64,000 nt of DNA from Crambe crambe. Taxonomy: Eukaryota > Porifera > Demospongiae > Poecilosclerida > Crambeidae. The notes under the pieces are model-generated. The model did no database searches and was not told where the DNA came from. It saw nothing but the letters and a program-made list of their open reading frames with translations. Below, one piece after another: positions 1 through 10,887 of this stretch. How positions within the stretch are numbered: the stretch's first letter is position 1; each line of letters starts with the position of its first letter. The translations under genes were made by a program, and so were the position numbers. The stretch covers positions 372,001 to 436,000 of the forward strand of contig OZ004593.1 in the NCBI GenBank assembly GCA_963924555.1. Direction: 5' to 3'.

Positions 1-95
1 TGACTGATCTAGGTTGTAACAGGCAAAAGTGAGTCTAGGCATCATGCTGAATGCTTAGATTCACATTTGAGTGTTATTGTTCTTACTGTGTGGTG
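1..95 (-). repeat. Dispersed repeat copy (same family as 34580-34990)
   Basis: Read on the minus strand, this stretch contains AACACTCAAATGTGAATC, then AAGCATTCAGCATGATGCC and a CACTTTTG.CTGTT tail. The same word order occurs several times in a PKN intron at about 34580-34990. It lies downstream of the last visible BAR-PH exon, probably in an intron. I see no coding potential and cannot assign a transposon class. Confidence 0.7.
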
Positions 96-253
96 TGTGA
101 CATCATATGTAACTATGCTATGTAACAAACCTTGACATTGCAGAGGTTAAGATTAAGGGATATTGGTGTCTTTATTTTTGATGTTGCCTGTAAGAAATTC
201 CCCAGCAAGTAATTTCAAATTAAAGCACACCAAGATCACGTATGTACACCCAC

Positions 254-3200
254 CTCAGAGACAAGCATGCTGTTTTTGATGGAGAAGTAGAGTCGTATCC
301 AGTGAGTGCCGAAGGTCCTGGGCTCTGCGTACCAAAGGTAGCCAGATTTTGTCAGGGAAGAAGTTGCTGTCTTTGTGGGAAGATCAAGATATCTCTCAAG
401 AACGACCGAGTCAGAACGAGTCTTGGAAAGATACTGACTGCAAAGTGAAGCTTGATTATAACAATGAAAGAAGTTGCTCAACGACTAAGCAATATACACC
501 ATAACCTCACTAATTGACCCAAGTAATGATCCATGGGGAATGCCCCAAAACTTAAAATTGAGATCTCAGTTCTGAATTTGCCACTTCAGCATTTACATGT
601 ATTATAATAATTATTCCAATGGAAAATGAATATTTGGTGGTCTGAGGAGGCTTAAGATGAGGTTCCACTGAATATGAAGATCGATCCATTTGCACTGCTT
701 ACCTGATGGTGGCTCTGGCGGTGTCCAGTGGGATGTGGAGATCTTCTGTGAAGAAGTGGAGGAGGTTCTGTATGCGGGAGTAGAGCACATCTTCCATCAT
801 CTTGTCTGCTTGGGAACGATGCTGAGTGTCCCGAGACACAACTTCCTGATTAAGTTTCTGTAGGTACATAATGAAAAACAGTCACATACACACATAACAT
901 CATACAGACAAAAATATATGAGACTAGGCCACCCTGTATATAGAGTGGCCATCATGACCTCCATAATTAATATAAAATCTTTCAATCAGTCCCAAAGAAG
1001 CCATTTCCTACTCCAATTAATAAATATTGATGATTGTCCCAATCAATTTACACAAAGACTAATAAAGCAATCTTTGCCAATCTGAGTTGGTTCCAGTTCT
1101 AAATAATGTCTGAACTTGTGTATTGACTGCATGGTGGCTGGTCACATGAAAACTTTTTAGGCCACACCATGTTGACTCTAGATAATGGTTGGTCTTACTA
1201 ACTGCACAGACCTCAACGAGACTGTATATGGTAGTGATGTTGGGCTCAGTATCCTTGGCCGTGACGTGACCCAAATGAAAGAAAGAGAGTTGGGACATCA
1301 TAAAGTCCACCTGAGCAAAAAACAATGTACAATTTCAACTCTTGGAACACTCTGTGCCAAGATGAAACGATTGTTCCTAACTTATTGTTGTGCAAGAGTT
1401 AGGAATATCAATCTAGGACGTTTGCAAAGAGTAGTAATGGATTTCATAAACAGTAACTAGTAGTAGAGATCTAGTGCGATAGTCACTCACTCAGGAATTA
1501 CCCTTAATCAACTCAACCCATTTGGAAGAAAAAGTATTTGGCTCCCGTTCATTCCAACCCTAATACTGTAGCATAGTCATATTTAGAGTATTAGTATATC
1601 AGACCACTCCCCTTTCCCAATAGGATCTACTTACGATTCGGTTGAGGAAATTTGGAGTTTTCTTTGAGTGCAAGAAGTTCAAGTCCAAGGTGTATTTGCA
1701 AGTGGCCTTGTGCAGTTCAGAGCGGATGTCAATTAGCTGGAGGGAAATCTAAAGTACAAAGTGTGTGGTTGTTGTTTTTGGGAGGGGGGGAGGGAGAATT
1801 ACTTCTCATAAACAGTTTGGATAATGAAGAACTCACCTCATTCAGTAGGTGAACTTCGTGCTTCTTGCACTGAAAGAAATAAAGTACCATTGAATGGAAG
1901 GTACATGGTCTCTATTTGATAATACCTGTCCAAATTTCTCTGTGACTTGCTGTGCATCACTGTGTGCTTTATAGTAAGCCTTCTTGCTGACCTTCACTTG
2001 CTCCAGGTCTTGCGTCAGAAAGTGCTGGAGAGGTTGCATGATTCCAATACTGCCGAGGGACAAGGAAGAAGGGGGGGAGGGGGAAGAGAGTAGTTAATTA
2101 AAGGAGTATACTCGATTCTGGTAACAGACTTACTCGACTTGTTCACACATTCTCTCCTGGTGCTCCACCAGCTGCTTCATGGCAGTTGTCATCACTTCAA
2201 CGGAGTTCTACAGAATAGGAAAGGATCATCTGTGCAGCAAACCACATAGTATAGAGAAGGATTATTGATGCATTGAACCACACAGCATACACTTTCCTTA
2301 CATACCAAGGCAGCATCTGAGTCCATGGGGTCAGGGATGTGAAGGTTATTGCTGGCAATCAAGTCAAACTGGCGAATCAACTCTACAATGTGTAGGATGC
2401 AAACAGTTCAAAAGCACAAAAAGCTATGTAGTCAAAATAAAAAACAACGCCCACCAATTAATTGCATGCCAACCAGGTGCATTTTATGCACTCGTCTTTA
2501 TGCAAGGAATGCCTAAATCCACAGGTGGCATTGTTTTAATCCAGAGATACAGTGAAACCAGAAGGACACCACCTCCCAACAACGATTACTGTAAAGAGAT
2601 CACCTGGTGGTCGCAGTAAACAGGTTTCACGCTCACTATGGTTGCTATATTATATGCTGAAGGAAGAACTACTGGTTGACATAATACAACTTCACAAACT
2701 TCACCTGTCTACACACACAATCACCTTCTCTATGATGCCATAAAAATCACTTCACACTATGAAAAAAATACTTGTGCTTTCTGAAGGAAACAGTGTATTT
2801 TTTGTAGGAAAGAGTGTAAGATACGCAAGGGCATGGCATGTTTCATGATATTTTGAATAGGAAACATGGAAATTTGCCGTGCCCTCTCGTGGATCTTATG
2901 AATTTCTCTACAGGTTTCAGGCTCCAATTTTTCAATTGAACATGGTAACATGGTACGGAAGATATCACACATTACATCTAACTGCCTACCTGGACTCATT
3001 CATTAACTTAATACAATTACAGGCCAAAAATTCCCATTACACAATGACCCGGTTCGTCTTGTTTTCCACTAGCAAATCACTGAACTCTGAACATAATGGC
3101 CACTAGCAGTGTTGTCTAACATATTGATGGACATGATGGTTGTTGCCAGTGATCGTTAAAAAAGATAAAGTGAAATCATCAATAACAAGGGAAGTTTATA

Positions 3201-4247
3201 AGCTTAAGAGAACAAGGAAGAAGGGTCACTACTACTTAAGCCATAGGCGACACATCCTTTCATTCATCTCAATAGCTGCAGATAATAAATGGATGGCTAC
3301 TGGCTAACTTGATGACCTTTTTTGAGAGCTAGCAATCTAGCTACATCAATTCCTATTCTTTTTTTTTCTTTTTTAAATTCTACTTAACAATCACTGCATT
3401 CTGCCATTCAATTCTACTGTATCAATAATTGTTAGTGCACATTAATTGATCAATAGTGTTCTCTTGTTATTGGGAATTATACATTAACATGGACACCTAC
3501 ATTCCTACACACACACACACATGTACTGCCTTCAACTGGGTTGAAACTTCTTACATCACAGAGGAACATTGTCAGTTTCAATCAGAGAAACAATTCTGAT
3601 ACACAATCATACACTTTTGTATATTTTGATGTTGTGTGTTGAATTAAAAATTGCCAAAGACAAAATGATGTGGATGAGGTCTTTCTTATACATCTAGTCA
3701 CACATTTTCAATATGGATGTTTTAATGATCAGTGAACCCCTACAAATAAATGTTACAGGAAAAAGGACAAGGTAGAACATGTGTTGGTTCAGCAAAGGAA
3801 CCAGCAGCTGCTGACTTGCTCATTCACACACACACACAAAAAACAACCCCCCTAATATATCCATAGGAATTCTAATATCTGATGGGGATAAACACTTGAT
3901 GGATGCATGCTTCATTTATATCATGCAATTATTAAATAGAGCTACTTTAAGCTCACTCTGTGTGACTTCTCTCTCTTTCTCATTCAGAGCTCGTCGTTCC
4001 TCACAGAGTGACGTAATCAGCTTCAGCCTCTTCTCCAAGGAATTAGTGGCCTCCTGCAAGGGGTGCAGGACAATACATTGTTAGCATTTGCAAGTCTGTT
4101 ATGACATCTGGTAAGTAGCTAAGTAAGCCGTATTTTACCCACCCCCCCAATCATTCAAAGCTGGTCTAATATTACCTCTAATTGGCTGAGAGAGGACCTG
4201 AAGTCCGGACTGTCTTCGTGGCATTTGGTGATGTCAACGAGTTTCAT
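254..4247 (-). CDS. BAR-PH domain protein (ACAP/APPL/GRAF-like), 3' part missing
   Basis: Exons, all in phase: 4247-4176, 4053-3957, 2382-2306, 2207-2134, 2049-1926, 1869-1837, 1736-1635, 857-703 and 437-254. The last ends at a GT donor, so the gene continues past the left edge. About 306 residues are visible. The start MKLVDITKCHEDSPDFRSSL resembles the ArfGAP ACAP N-terminus (acidic, DSP.FR). A long helical BAR-like region follows, then the first strands of a PH domain (KSGYLWYAE, HWIRLYFSIKNSMLV). BAR-PH modules bind curved phosphoinositide membranes on endosomes and the cell cortex. The catalytic domain that would separate ACAP (ArfGAP), GRAF/oligophrenin (RhoGAP) and APPL (PTB) is not in the window, so I give no symbol. 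The intron at 2383-3956 is large, and one more exon there is possible. The gene is head-to-head with the V-ATPase gene. Confidence 0.65.
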
Positions 4248-4433
4248 GGTCAAACTTTCAGAGCAGCACACTAGTCACCTTCTCTAAACTTGGTTGCTAC
4301 TTATGCTGCAAGTATTAATTAATAAACATAGTGCCCGGCCGGCCGGAGGATCGGAAGCTCCGCCTAGCTTAGTTGCCTAAGTAATAGCCACGCCCATTTC
4401 CTTTCTTGCATGCGCGCGCATAGTCACAGTTGA

Positions 4434-4443
4434 CGCATGCGCA
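4434..4443. promoter_or_regulatory. NRF1-like site CGCATGCGCA
   Basis: CGCATGCGCA lies between the divergent starts of the BAR-PH gene (4247) and V-ATPase subunit G (4655). It fits the core of the NRF1 recognition palindrome. Another CG-rich GCATGCGCGCGCA run lies about 25 bp to the left. The match is visible; binding is inferred. Confidence 0.45.
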
Positions 4444-4457
4444 CAACGAGAATATGA

Positions 4458-4465
4458 TCACGTGA
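4458..4465. promoter_or_regulatory. CLEAR-like E-box TCACGTGA
   Basis: This perfect palindrome contains CACGTG and lies 16 bp upstream of a TATA-like sequence. MiT/TFE factors (TFEB, MITF) bind such E-boxes at lysosomal and V-ATPase genes in vertebrates, and the downstream gene here is V-ATPase subunit G. A related TCACATGA follows at about 4488. Function is inferred from motif and context. Confidence 0.5.
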
Positions 4466-4473
4466 TCACTGGC

Positions 4474-4482
4474 TATAAAAAT
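4474..4482 (+). promoter_or_regulatory. TATA box (TATAAAAAT)
   Basis: TATAAAAAT follows the CACGTG palindrome. A start site about 30 bp downstream, near 4504, would put the first AUG of the mRNA at 4580, in frame with and ahead of the conserved V-ATPase G start at 4655. Confidence 0.5.
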
Positions 4483-4654
4483 AAATGTCACATGATGATC
4501 ACTCAGTTTGCAAGTTAATTTGACAAGTAACCGCAAAGTTCCCTTATCAGATAAGAGTTCCAGGTCACAAGATACAGGCATGACAGGAAATGATCGCGAT
4601 CAGCGTGAATCACGTTCACGCAGAAAGAGTTCTTTGGCCACTGGGGACACAAAG

Positions 4655-5406
4655 ATGGCAGCTCAGAGCCAAGGGATAAAGAAGCTGATGGCTTCCGAGA
4701 AGGAAGCTGCTCAAGTGGTTGCAAATGCAAGAAAAAGTGAGTTTACAGGTAGTGCGATGTTGAGGGTGCAGGCATTGGTCAAACCCTTGCTTGCTGTAAC
4801 ATAAATGTATTTGGTGCTGCTTGTGGTGCATGCAGTGTTTGGGAGTGAATACAGCTACAGATTTAACACCTGGTCATGTAACAAAACATGTAGCTGTGCA
4901 TTAAATGCGCTATGCATGCATGCCATGTGAATGGCAGCTACAAGTGTACAATTCAATGTCATGTTCTAAAGTGTTGCTAGTGAATGTATGAATAGCATGA
5001 TATAGACTTAGGCACTTTGTATTGTCTGCTAATGTGGGTGTGACATCTCAGTCTCTATTGGGGATGGGGCGTGGTCCAACCAAAACTGGAAAATACTTGA
5101 TTTCTAAATAATGTTCTCTTTTCTGTACATTTAGAGAAGACTCAGAGGCTGAAGGAAGCAAAGGAAGAAGCTGGGAGAGAGATTGAGGAGTACCGAAAGG
5201 AAAGAGAAGCTCAGTTCAGTGAGAAGAAGAAAAGCTTTGATGGATCGAAGGATGACTTCAAGCAGAAGATGGACAAAGACACACAGGAAAAACGCCGACA
5301 AATTGAGCTTGAGGTGAAGGAGAATAAGGGTAAAGTGATGAACCGACTGTTGGAAATGGTGTATGATATCAAACCTGAACTCCATCAGAATATCAGACTG
5401 GACTAA
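4655..5406 (+). CDS. ATP6V1G: V-type proton ATPase subunit G
   Basis: Two exons, 4655-4736 and 5135-5406, give 117 residues; animal subunit G is about 118. The protein opens MAAQSQGIKKLMASEKEAA, the family signature, followed by a basic helix ending KKTQRLKEAKEEAGREIEEYR and a C-terminal YDIKPELHQN motif. Subunit G is the long coiled-coil peripheral stalk that pairs with subunit E and holds the V1 head to the membrane sector in lysosomes and other acidic compartments. I chose 4655 because it matches the conserved N-terminus. An in-frame ATG at 4580 would add 25 Arg/Ser-rich residues and may be the first AUG in the mRNA. Upstream lie a TATA box and a CLEAR-like E-box. Confidence 0.95.
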
Positions 5407-5643
5407 TCTAGGGATGTCTGTTTTCAATCTATTTCATTACTGTTTAATAATAATAGATCAGACACTATTGTAACTTGTAAGTTAACTTGTGAGCTTTTCA
5501 ATTCGTAGCGTGGTGTTTCACTTATTAAAGGCTTGTCACTGTTTTGGTTAATAATTACTACTAGCCCCGCCCCCCACTCTGCACGCCGGCGCGCGCCATA
5601 TGACACGTGCACCAATCTCCGACCTTTGAACTCCGAAAATTCG

Positions 5644-6919
5644 ATGGAGCTGGTAGCAACTGGATTGCGAGGCCAACAAAACTCACTTCTCTACTACTGT
5701 CCTTCCTCTCCGACACAGAATGTCTTGTTCTTTCAGGGAGATACTCAGGTACGAATACTAAATATCACAGGACCTAGGTAGCTGAGGTGAGTAATTTCAA
5801 TCCTTGTAGGATTTAAAACTTAGAATGGAGAAACAGTATGAAGAGATATATCAGTGGAGGGCGTGGTGTCTTGAAAACACACTCTCTCTCCTTCAGCATA
5901 AGTTTCCAGGATCTGCCATTTGGATCGTCCGTCCTTGTAGAATGCTTCGTTCCCTCTTCAGCTGCTTTCATAACTTTGTGCAGTCCTCTATTGTAGGCAT
6001 ACCCACATACAGTGCAGGCTATGGAGCCCTCCCTAATATTGAATTGCTTCTACAAGATGCCATTCATCAAGTCCACTCCAAGGGACAACTTCGTCTACCC
6101 ATGAAATTTGTTTTTGAGTTGCCCCTGGTTCTAATTGGTTTCAGCAAAGGGTGTGTGGTTTTAAACCAAATCCTACACGAGTTAGTGAACTACATGACTC
6201 AAGACCACAACCATCTTCATGTTCCCTCCTGCCACTCTTCCTGTTCTTCACTGCATCATCATCACAGAAAGACTCCTAGCATATCTAGTATTTCAAGTAT
6301 GTCCAGTACAGAGGATGGACCGTCGTCAACGGCTCATTCCAAACCTCCGTTGTCCAACCCCCAATCTCCTGTCATCACGAAAAGGAAAACAGATGCAGCA
6401 TCCAATTCCAGTTCCCCATTGATGTCACAGTCTCATTCTGGTACCTCAATCCATCGCCATCCTTCCATCTCATCTCTAAGTAGCGAGCCGGGGGACAAGG
6501 AGTACCCTCGTAGATCCAGATCTCGTTCCCCTATGCTTTACTCTCGTAGCGGGAGCAGTTCCAGTGCATCTCAGGGTAGACGGGTCATACCACTTACTGA
6601 GGAAGATGTGCAGAGATTACAGCAATTTCTTGGGAGATTGAGAGCTATGTATTGGTTGGATGCAGGGCACTCAGGTGGGTGTGGTGCATGGGTGACGGAT
6701 GACGATCTTCTCAGGTGCTTGGCTAGTTTGAATGTCGAGGTACATGTGCATGTGACTCCTCAGCAAGTGTGCGACCCCAACAGGAGTTGGATTAGGGAGG
6801 AGGAGAAAGAGTTTGTGGACAAGCTGAGACTGCATGGAACTTCAGTCACTGAAGTCCTTCACTTTGAGCACGAGGAGAGATCATTGGAAAATCACTTTCG
6901 AGTGCTAAATGCATTTTAG
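5644..6919 (+). CDS. C2orf69: C2orf69-family protein (mitochondrial, alpha/beta-hydrolase-like)
   Basis: Exons 5644-5748 and 5810-6919 give 404 residues (human 385). Conserved blocks in order are NVLFFQGDTQ near residue 26, YQWRAW.LENT, the nucleophile-elbow-like IGFSKGCVVLNQ near residue 140, MYWLDAGHSGG, HVTPQQV.DP.RSWI and the C-terminal ENHFRV. The GFSKG elbow suggests a serine-hydrolase fold. In humans the protein is linked to mitochondrial function and to an autoinflammatory brain disease; no reaction is established to my knowledge. Between GFSKG and MYWLD is a low-complexity insert of about 150 residues rich in His, Ser, Arg and Pro (SISSISSMSS, RRSRSRSP). The gene lies 237 bp downstream of the V-ATPase gene on the same strand and is tail-to-tail with NELF-E. 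Confidence 0.9.
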
Positions 6920-7065
6920 TTTATATAGAACATGGCACTTGCTACCATGGAGCAGGATCTAATCAGCTAGCTTTATCTTTATGTCTTTTTCGGCACTGAT
7001 TATTTATTCATTTCATCTTTTATCAATTTGTTGATGGGTGCTGTGATGTGTGTGATTGTGTGACA

Positions 7066-8687
7066 TCAGAAATTAGGTTCAGCGTAGGAGATTCTGCGCC
7101 TGTGTTTGTGGTTCTCTATTTTCTTCAGAGGAGAATCTGAAAGTGAAAAATTGCATCATGTAATCAATAGCAAAATGATTTCCCCCTCCCTCCCCAAATA
7201 AGACTAATTATAGGGTTTGGGACGGATGAGCAAACACTTTCAAGAGAATTTTCTAACCTGTGAGTTCTCTTCCAGCTGCAATCTGTGACCATGGATTGCT
7301 GGCTGCCTCAGGGGACAACTCTACATAGCCATTCTCTGAACTAGCAGGCTCAACACAGACATCACTGCCGTGGATCATCCCTCTATCCATCTGGAAGAGA
7401 GATTCATGGTAACAGCCCAAAATTGGACCCTTCATCCTCCTAGACCCACCCTTTTTCCCACTCCCTCCTCTCTACGCTCCTCCCTTAGTCTGCCTCTTTC
7501 CCTCTCCCTCCTCTATGCTCCTCCCTTAGCCTGCCCTCTTTCCCACTCCCTCACCTCTTTTCGTGCTGTGACTGCTATGCTTGGGTTGTTGAAAGTGATG
7601 AATGAAGAGCTGAGAGTCACATGATATATTTCAGAAGGTTTACGTTTATAAAAGTTACTGAGTAGTGCACTCACTTTTTAGTTGCATCCACAGTGAGCGT
7701 CTGAATGTTCCCAAATCTCTTGAATGCTAGCCTCAGATCATTCTCACCAATGCCAGGATGATGGCAGCGGACATATATAGTGCTCTCCTGCACGATAATG
7801 TACATGTTATTCATCAAGTGACTGCATTTATTATTATGTAGAATGGCACCTTGGATGACAATTTCTGCTCTTCTGGTTCTGAAGTCACAGAGTCTGAATT
7901 CTGTAATTTCCGAGGAATTCTTTCTGGGGGAAAAAAACACAAAAACTTTCGAATAGTCCATCACTAATTTTATCACTTTGCAGACCTAGTTCTTCTGGAG
8001 TAACAGTTGACTTGACAAATCTGCTATAGAGGGCTTTTTGATCAGCAGCTTTCACTTTTGGTTTGGCAGGAATGGCTTGCTGTAGAGAGGAAATGATCTC
8101 TGTCCGTGTGTCAAAGTAAGTAAAGTTATAGTACATACTGTTTCGGATGCTGTATTTGGTTTCTTGGAAGGAGGAGCCTAAATTTGGGAGAGGGAGGGAG
8201 GAAGAGAGGGATAGAGAGCAGTCTTAAAGAGTCATCCCTATCTTACCTGTCCTGGCAGCTGCCCCACTCTCTTGAATCCACCTCTCTTAACTGGCGACTT
8301 CTTTGCAATTTTTAATTTCTAATAGGAAAGAAGATAATAATTTCATTATTGCTTTTCGAAAATCACACATACGCCTGCAGAGAGCAACTTTTTAGCTGCT
8401 TCCTTGGCATCTTTGGGATTGAGGATATCTGCCACCAAATGTAAATATTTAACAATAACATTAATTACAGGAGCTCACCCTTATGATTGGGTTTAGGGGC
8501 AGATTGCTGAACCACCTTTTCATTGGCTTTGCGGAGCTGTTTTCTCTAGAAGTTGCACGAATGAATCAATGACTTGGTGGACTCATTGGGTTACAATACA
8601 GTTAAGTTACACCTTATCCTGAAGTTTAGCATATCTCTTCTTTAGCCCTTTTTCCTCCGGCGTGAGCTGGGAAGGGTAAAGAGCCAT
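7066..8687 (-). CDS. NELFE: Negative elongation factor E (NELF-E), RRM protein
   Basis: Ten small exons join in frame: 8687-8613, 8545-8479, 8428-8373, 8318-8247, 8177-8139, 8079-7977, 7923-7850, 7787-7675, 7439-7258 and 7136-7066, giving 283 residues. The N-terminus (LTPEEKGLKKRYAKLQDK) aligns with the leucine/lysine-rich NELF-E start that contacts NELF-B. KALYSRFVKSTVTPEELG matches the family YE.FVSS..ELG block. An RRM begins at STIYVRCHH with LRLAFKRFGNI. The tail NPWSQIA..., DSPLKKIENHKHRRRISYAE matches the conserved C-terminus. NELF holds RNA polymerase II at promoter-proximal pauses, and the RRM contacts nascent RNA. The long Arg-Asp repeat of vertebrate NELF-E is absent, which explains the shorter length. 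Start codons are 139 bp from QTRT2, head-to-head. Confidence 0.9.
7441..7560. repeat. Imperfect tandem duplication, pyrimidine-rich
   Basis: Plus-strand text CTCCTC(T)CTA.GCTCCTCCC followed by TTAG.CTGCC occurs twice about 50 bp apart inside NELF-E intron 8. It is a short local duplication of pyrimidine-rich sequence, and purine-rich in the transcript. Confidence 0.6.
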
Positions 8688-8826
8688 CTCAGCATCTGTG
8701 GCTATGATAATCGCTTAGATCATAATCGGTGAAAAGTCAACTTCTAGTTCTCTTCATAATTATTATGGTGTGCGCTAATTGAAACCCAAGAAGGCGTGGT
8801 CCAAATCCGAATCAGCTGTTAATTCC

Positions 8827-10791
8827 ATGGCCACAACTTTGGATGGCTCGAATCTTAATGGAGTAGAAGGGAAGATGCAGTTTGTTCTTGAGAGAGTGTA
8901 TGAATGTGGTCCCAGACTGGGAAGACTGGTGTGGGGCTCTCAGAATGGAGTAGCTGCTGGTTCTTCCCTTCAGACACCTCTCTGTCTGTTATACTCAAGG
9001 GCTGGAATGATCCCTAACCTTACCAGAGATATCGAAGAAGATCTTCTTCAAACTGTGACAGGAAATACACATACGAATGAAGCTCTCCTGTTGCCAATGC
9101 CGACCCTGTACATGAAGTAGGTATACATTGCAACCTCTGATAAAGGACACTCTGAAAGAGGATAAACTTCTCAACAAAGGACAATCTAAAAGTACCTTTG
9201 TATATACACTCCATACTATAATCTCCAAAAGAGGGCAACCTCTCTACAAAGGATGAAAGGATGGGTCCCGAGTGTGTCCCTTATTTGGAACCACAGTCCC
9301 CAGTATACAATATAACGAGACTTGGTATGAACCAATGCATCTTCCCTGTTCCCTGTAGCTATAAGACCAAAGTCCCCCAGCTCTATGGAGAAGGAATCCA
9401 CAAATTTATTAACAGACAAGTAAGTCCATCACTTTTGTATGATGTTATCTGTGACAACAATACACCTCTTATAGTCCCAGCTGCTCTACCTATCGGGGCA
9501 AGATCCTGCTGCTCCTACTCATTACAAGTATAATGACGAGAAATCTATGTCTGTATGGGATATACATGGTCGTAGTCGAGTGACCACGTCTGACCATTTT
9601 CAGTTGCTGAGAGCCTTTCGACCAAATATTTTTGAGTGTCTTTATGACTTTGCCCCATCCAGTGAGAACAAGATGAAGAGGGTAAAGAAACAGGAAGGGA
9701 TATGTAGGACTTAGTAAAAATTCAGGTTTGTGGTCTCTTAGGTATGCAAGTCTGTGAATAGAACATTGAAGTTCTTGGACGAGATGTTAGATCTTATTCA
9801 ATCCAGTCAGGTAAAGTAATTCCGAACGGTTCAAATAAAATTATTTCTGAAACTACTCAGACTTCTGAGCTCAAAGTTGAAGGATATAAACAGCCGTTCG
9901 GAATTACCCTGCTTTACCTTGTAATGGAATTGTGGTTCAATGTTAGGATTTGAAGATGTGTAGCATGCTTGGTGCCATAGTTGGTAGCGATGTGAAGAAA
10001 GAGAGAGAACGGTCAGCGAAGGAGACAGCTGCTAGGCCAGTTGATGGTAAACTTCTCTCTCTTTGTCCCAACCAATGACACTCCTAATAAAACCTTTCAG
10101 GGTTTGTTTTGGAAGGATTTGACGTTGAGGGGTCAAAGGGGTTGATTGAAACCCTTAGTAATATCCTTCAGTACCTCCCCATGCAAAAACCTCGTTTCAT
10201 TCATGGCCTGCATAAACCAGGTGAGTCTGTCACTCTTAGTGGTTGTGTTCTGATGTTTTGTTTGTTTGAATAGAAGAAATCTTTGCAGCAGTGGAATGTG
10301 GTGTGGATGTGTTTGAGAGTTCCTATGCCTACAGTGCTGCAGAGAGGGGGTGTGTCCTGGTCTTTCCTCTGACTTCTCCATCGGGAGGTGTGGAGGGAGA
10401 GAAATTGCAGTACGAAGAGTCAATTCCATTTGAAATAGACTTGAAAAGCTCAGAGTAAGGCTATAATAACTGAAAGAATTTGCCATACATGTACTTATAT
10501 TATGCAGTTTTGAAGCAGATTTTAACCCCTTGTTGACCGGTTGTTGTTGCTATGCATGTCACCATCATACCAGAGCCTATATCAACCACTTACTGCTCAC
10601 CAATGAGATCCTAGCAAAAATCCTGATCATCATGTATGTAGATTTTAATTCTTAATTTTTTTGCATATGGTTGTTGTTGGACTTGCAGTCACAACTTGCA
10701 TCACTACCTCACCTTCTTCGCTAAGCTCAGGGAAGCGCTCCAGAATTCATCTTATCAAACATTCAAGCAATCATGCCTTCATAAACCCTAG
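8827..10791 (+). CDS. QTRT2: Queuine tRNA-ribosyltransferase accessory subunit 2
   Basis: Nine exons: 8827-9107, 9359-9419, 9475-9681, 9742-9810, 9947-10046, 10101-10220, 10274-10454, 10508-10633 and 10689-10791. They give 415 residues, or 399 from the second ATG at 8875, whose MQFVLERV...PRLGRL best matches the family start. Landmarks are CLLYSRAGMIPNLT, GFVLEGFDVEG, KPRFIHGLHKP, FESSYAYSAAERGC and DFNPLLTGCCCYACHHHTRAYINHLL. The last holds the zinc-binding Cys/His cluster, followed by the HNLHHYLTFF.KLREAL end. QTRT2 pairs with QTRT1 in the eukaryotic tRNA-guanine transglycosylase that swaps guanine-34 for queuine in GUN-anticodon tRNAs, and has been placed at mitochondria. Intron 1 holds a dispersed repeat. 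Intron 4 is nearly filled by an inverted-repeat element whose end abuts the splice donor. Confidence 0.93.
9126..9300 (+). repeat. Dispersed repeat (AAAGGACACTCTGAAAGAGG family)
   Basis: The words AAAGGACACTCTGAAAGAGGA, CTCAACAAAGGACAA, GTATATA and AAAAGAGG(G/A)CA.CCTCTC occur here in QTRT2 intron 1. They recur in the same order on the minus strand at 16150-16265 inside a NOS1AP intron. Two inverted, diverged copies show a genome repeat family without coding capacity. Confidence 0.75.
9809..9923. mobile_element. MITE-like inverted-repeat element in QTRT2 intron 4
   Basis: The left end AGGTAAAGTAATTCCGAACGG (9809 on) is matched on the other strand at the right end (about 9885-9923) by AGGTAAAG, a CAGG insert, and GTAATTCCGAACGG. 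The arms enclose about 45 bp. The element fills most of the 136-bp intron, and its first bases form the exon-4 donor (CAG|GTAAAG). The outer AAGGTAAAGC motif resembles the end of the element at 28764-29319. Transposase-dependent spread is inferred. Confidence 0.6.
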
Positions 10792-10887
10792 CACATTATT
10801 TTTGTATTACCATAATTATGAAGATGGTAAGGGTCGTCTAAGCTCCAGCTAGCTACATGATATGAATCAGCTGTTGTTTTAGCAACG

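Noticed and set aside
242-448. Plus-strand 68-codon frame
   Set aside because: It is antisense to the PH-domain exon of the minus-strand BAR-PH gene, whose splice phases agree with the preceding exon.
2550-2632. AGTGAAACC...GGTTTCAC pair considered as a MITE
   Set aside because: Only about 9 bp of arms pair cleanly; a faint resemblance to sequence near 59070 is too weak to claim a family.
2757-2999. 80-codon minus-strand frame in the BAR-PH gene
   Set aside because: No good acceptor or donor in phase with neighbours and no resemblance to the BAR region; treated as intronic.
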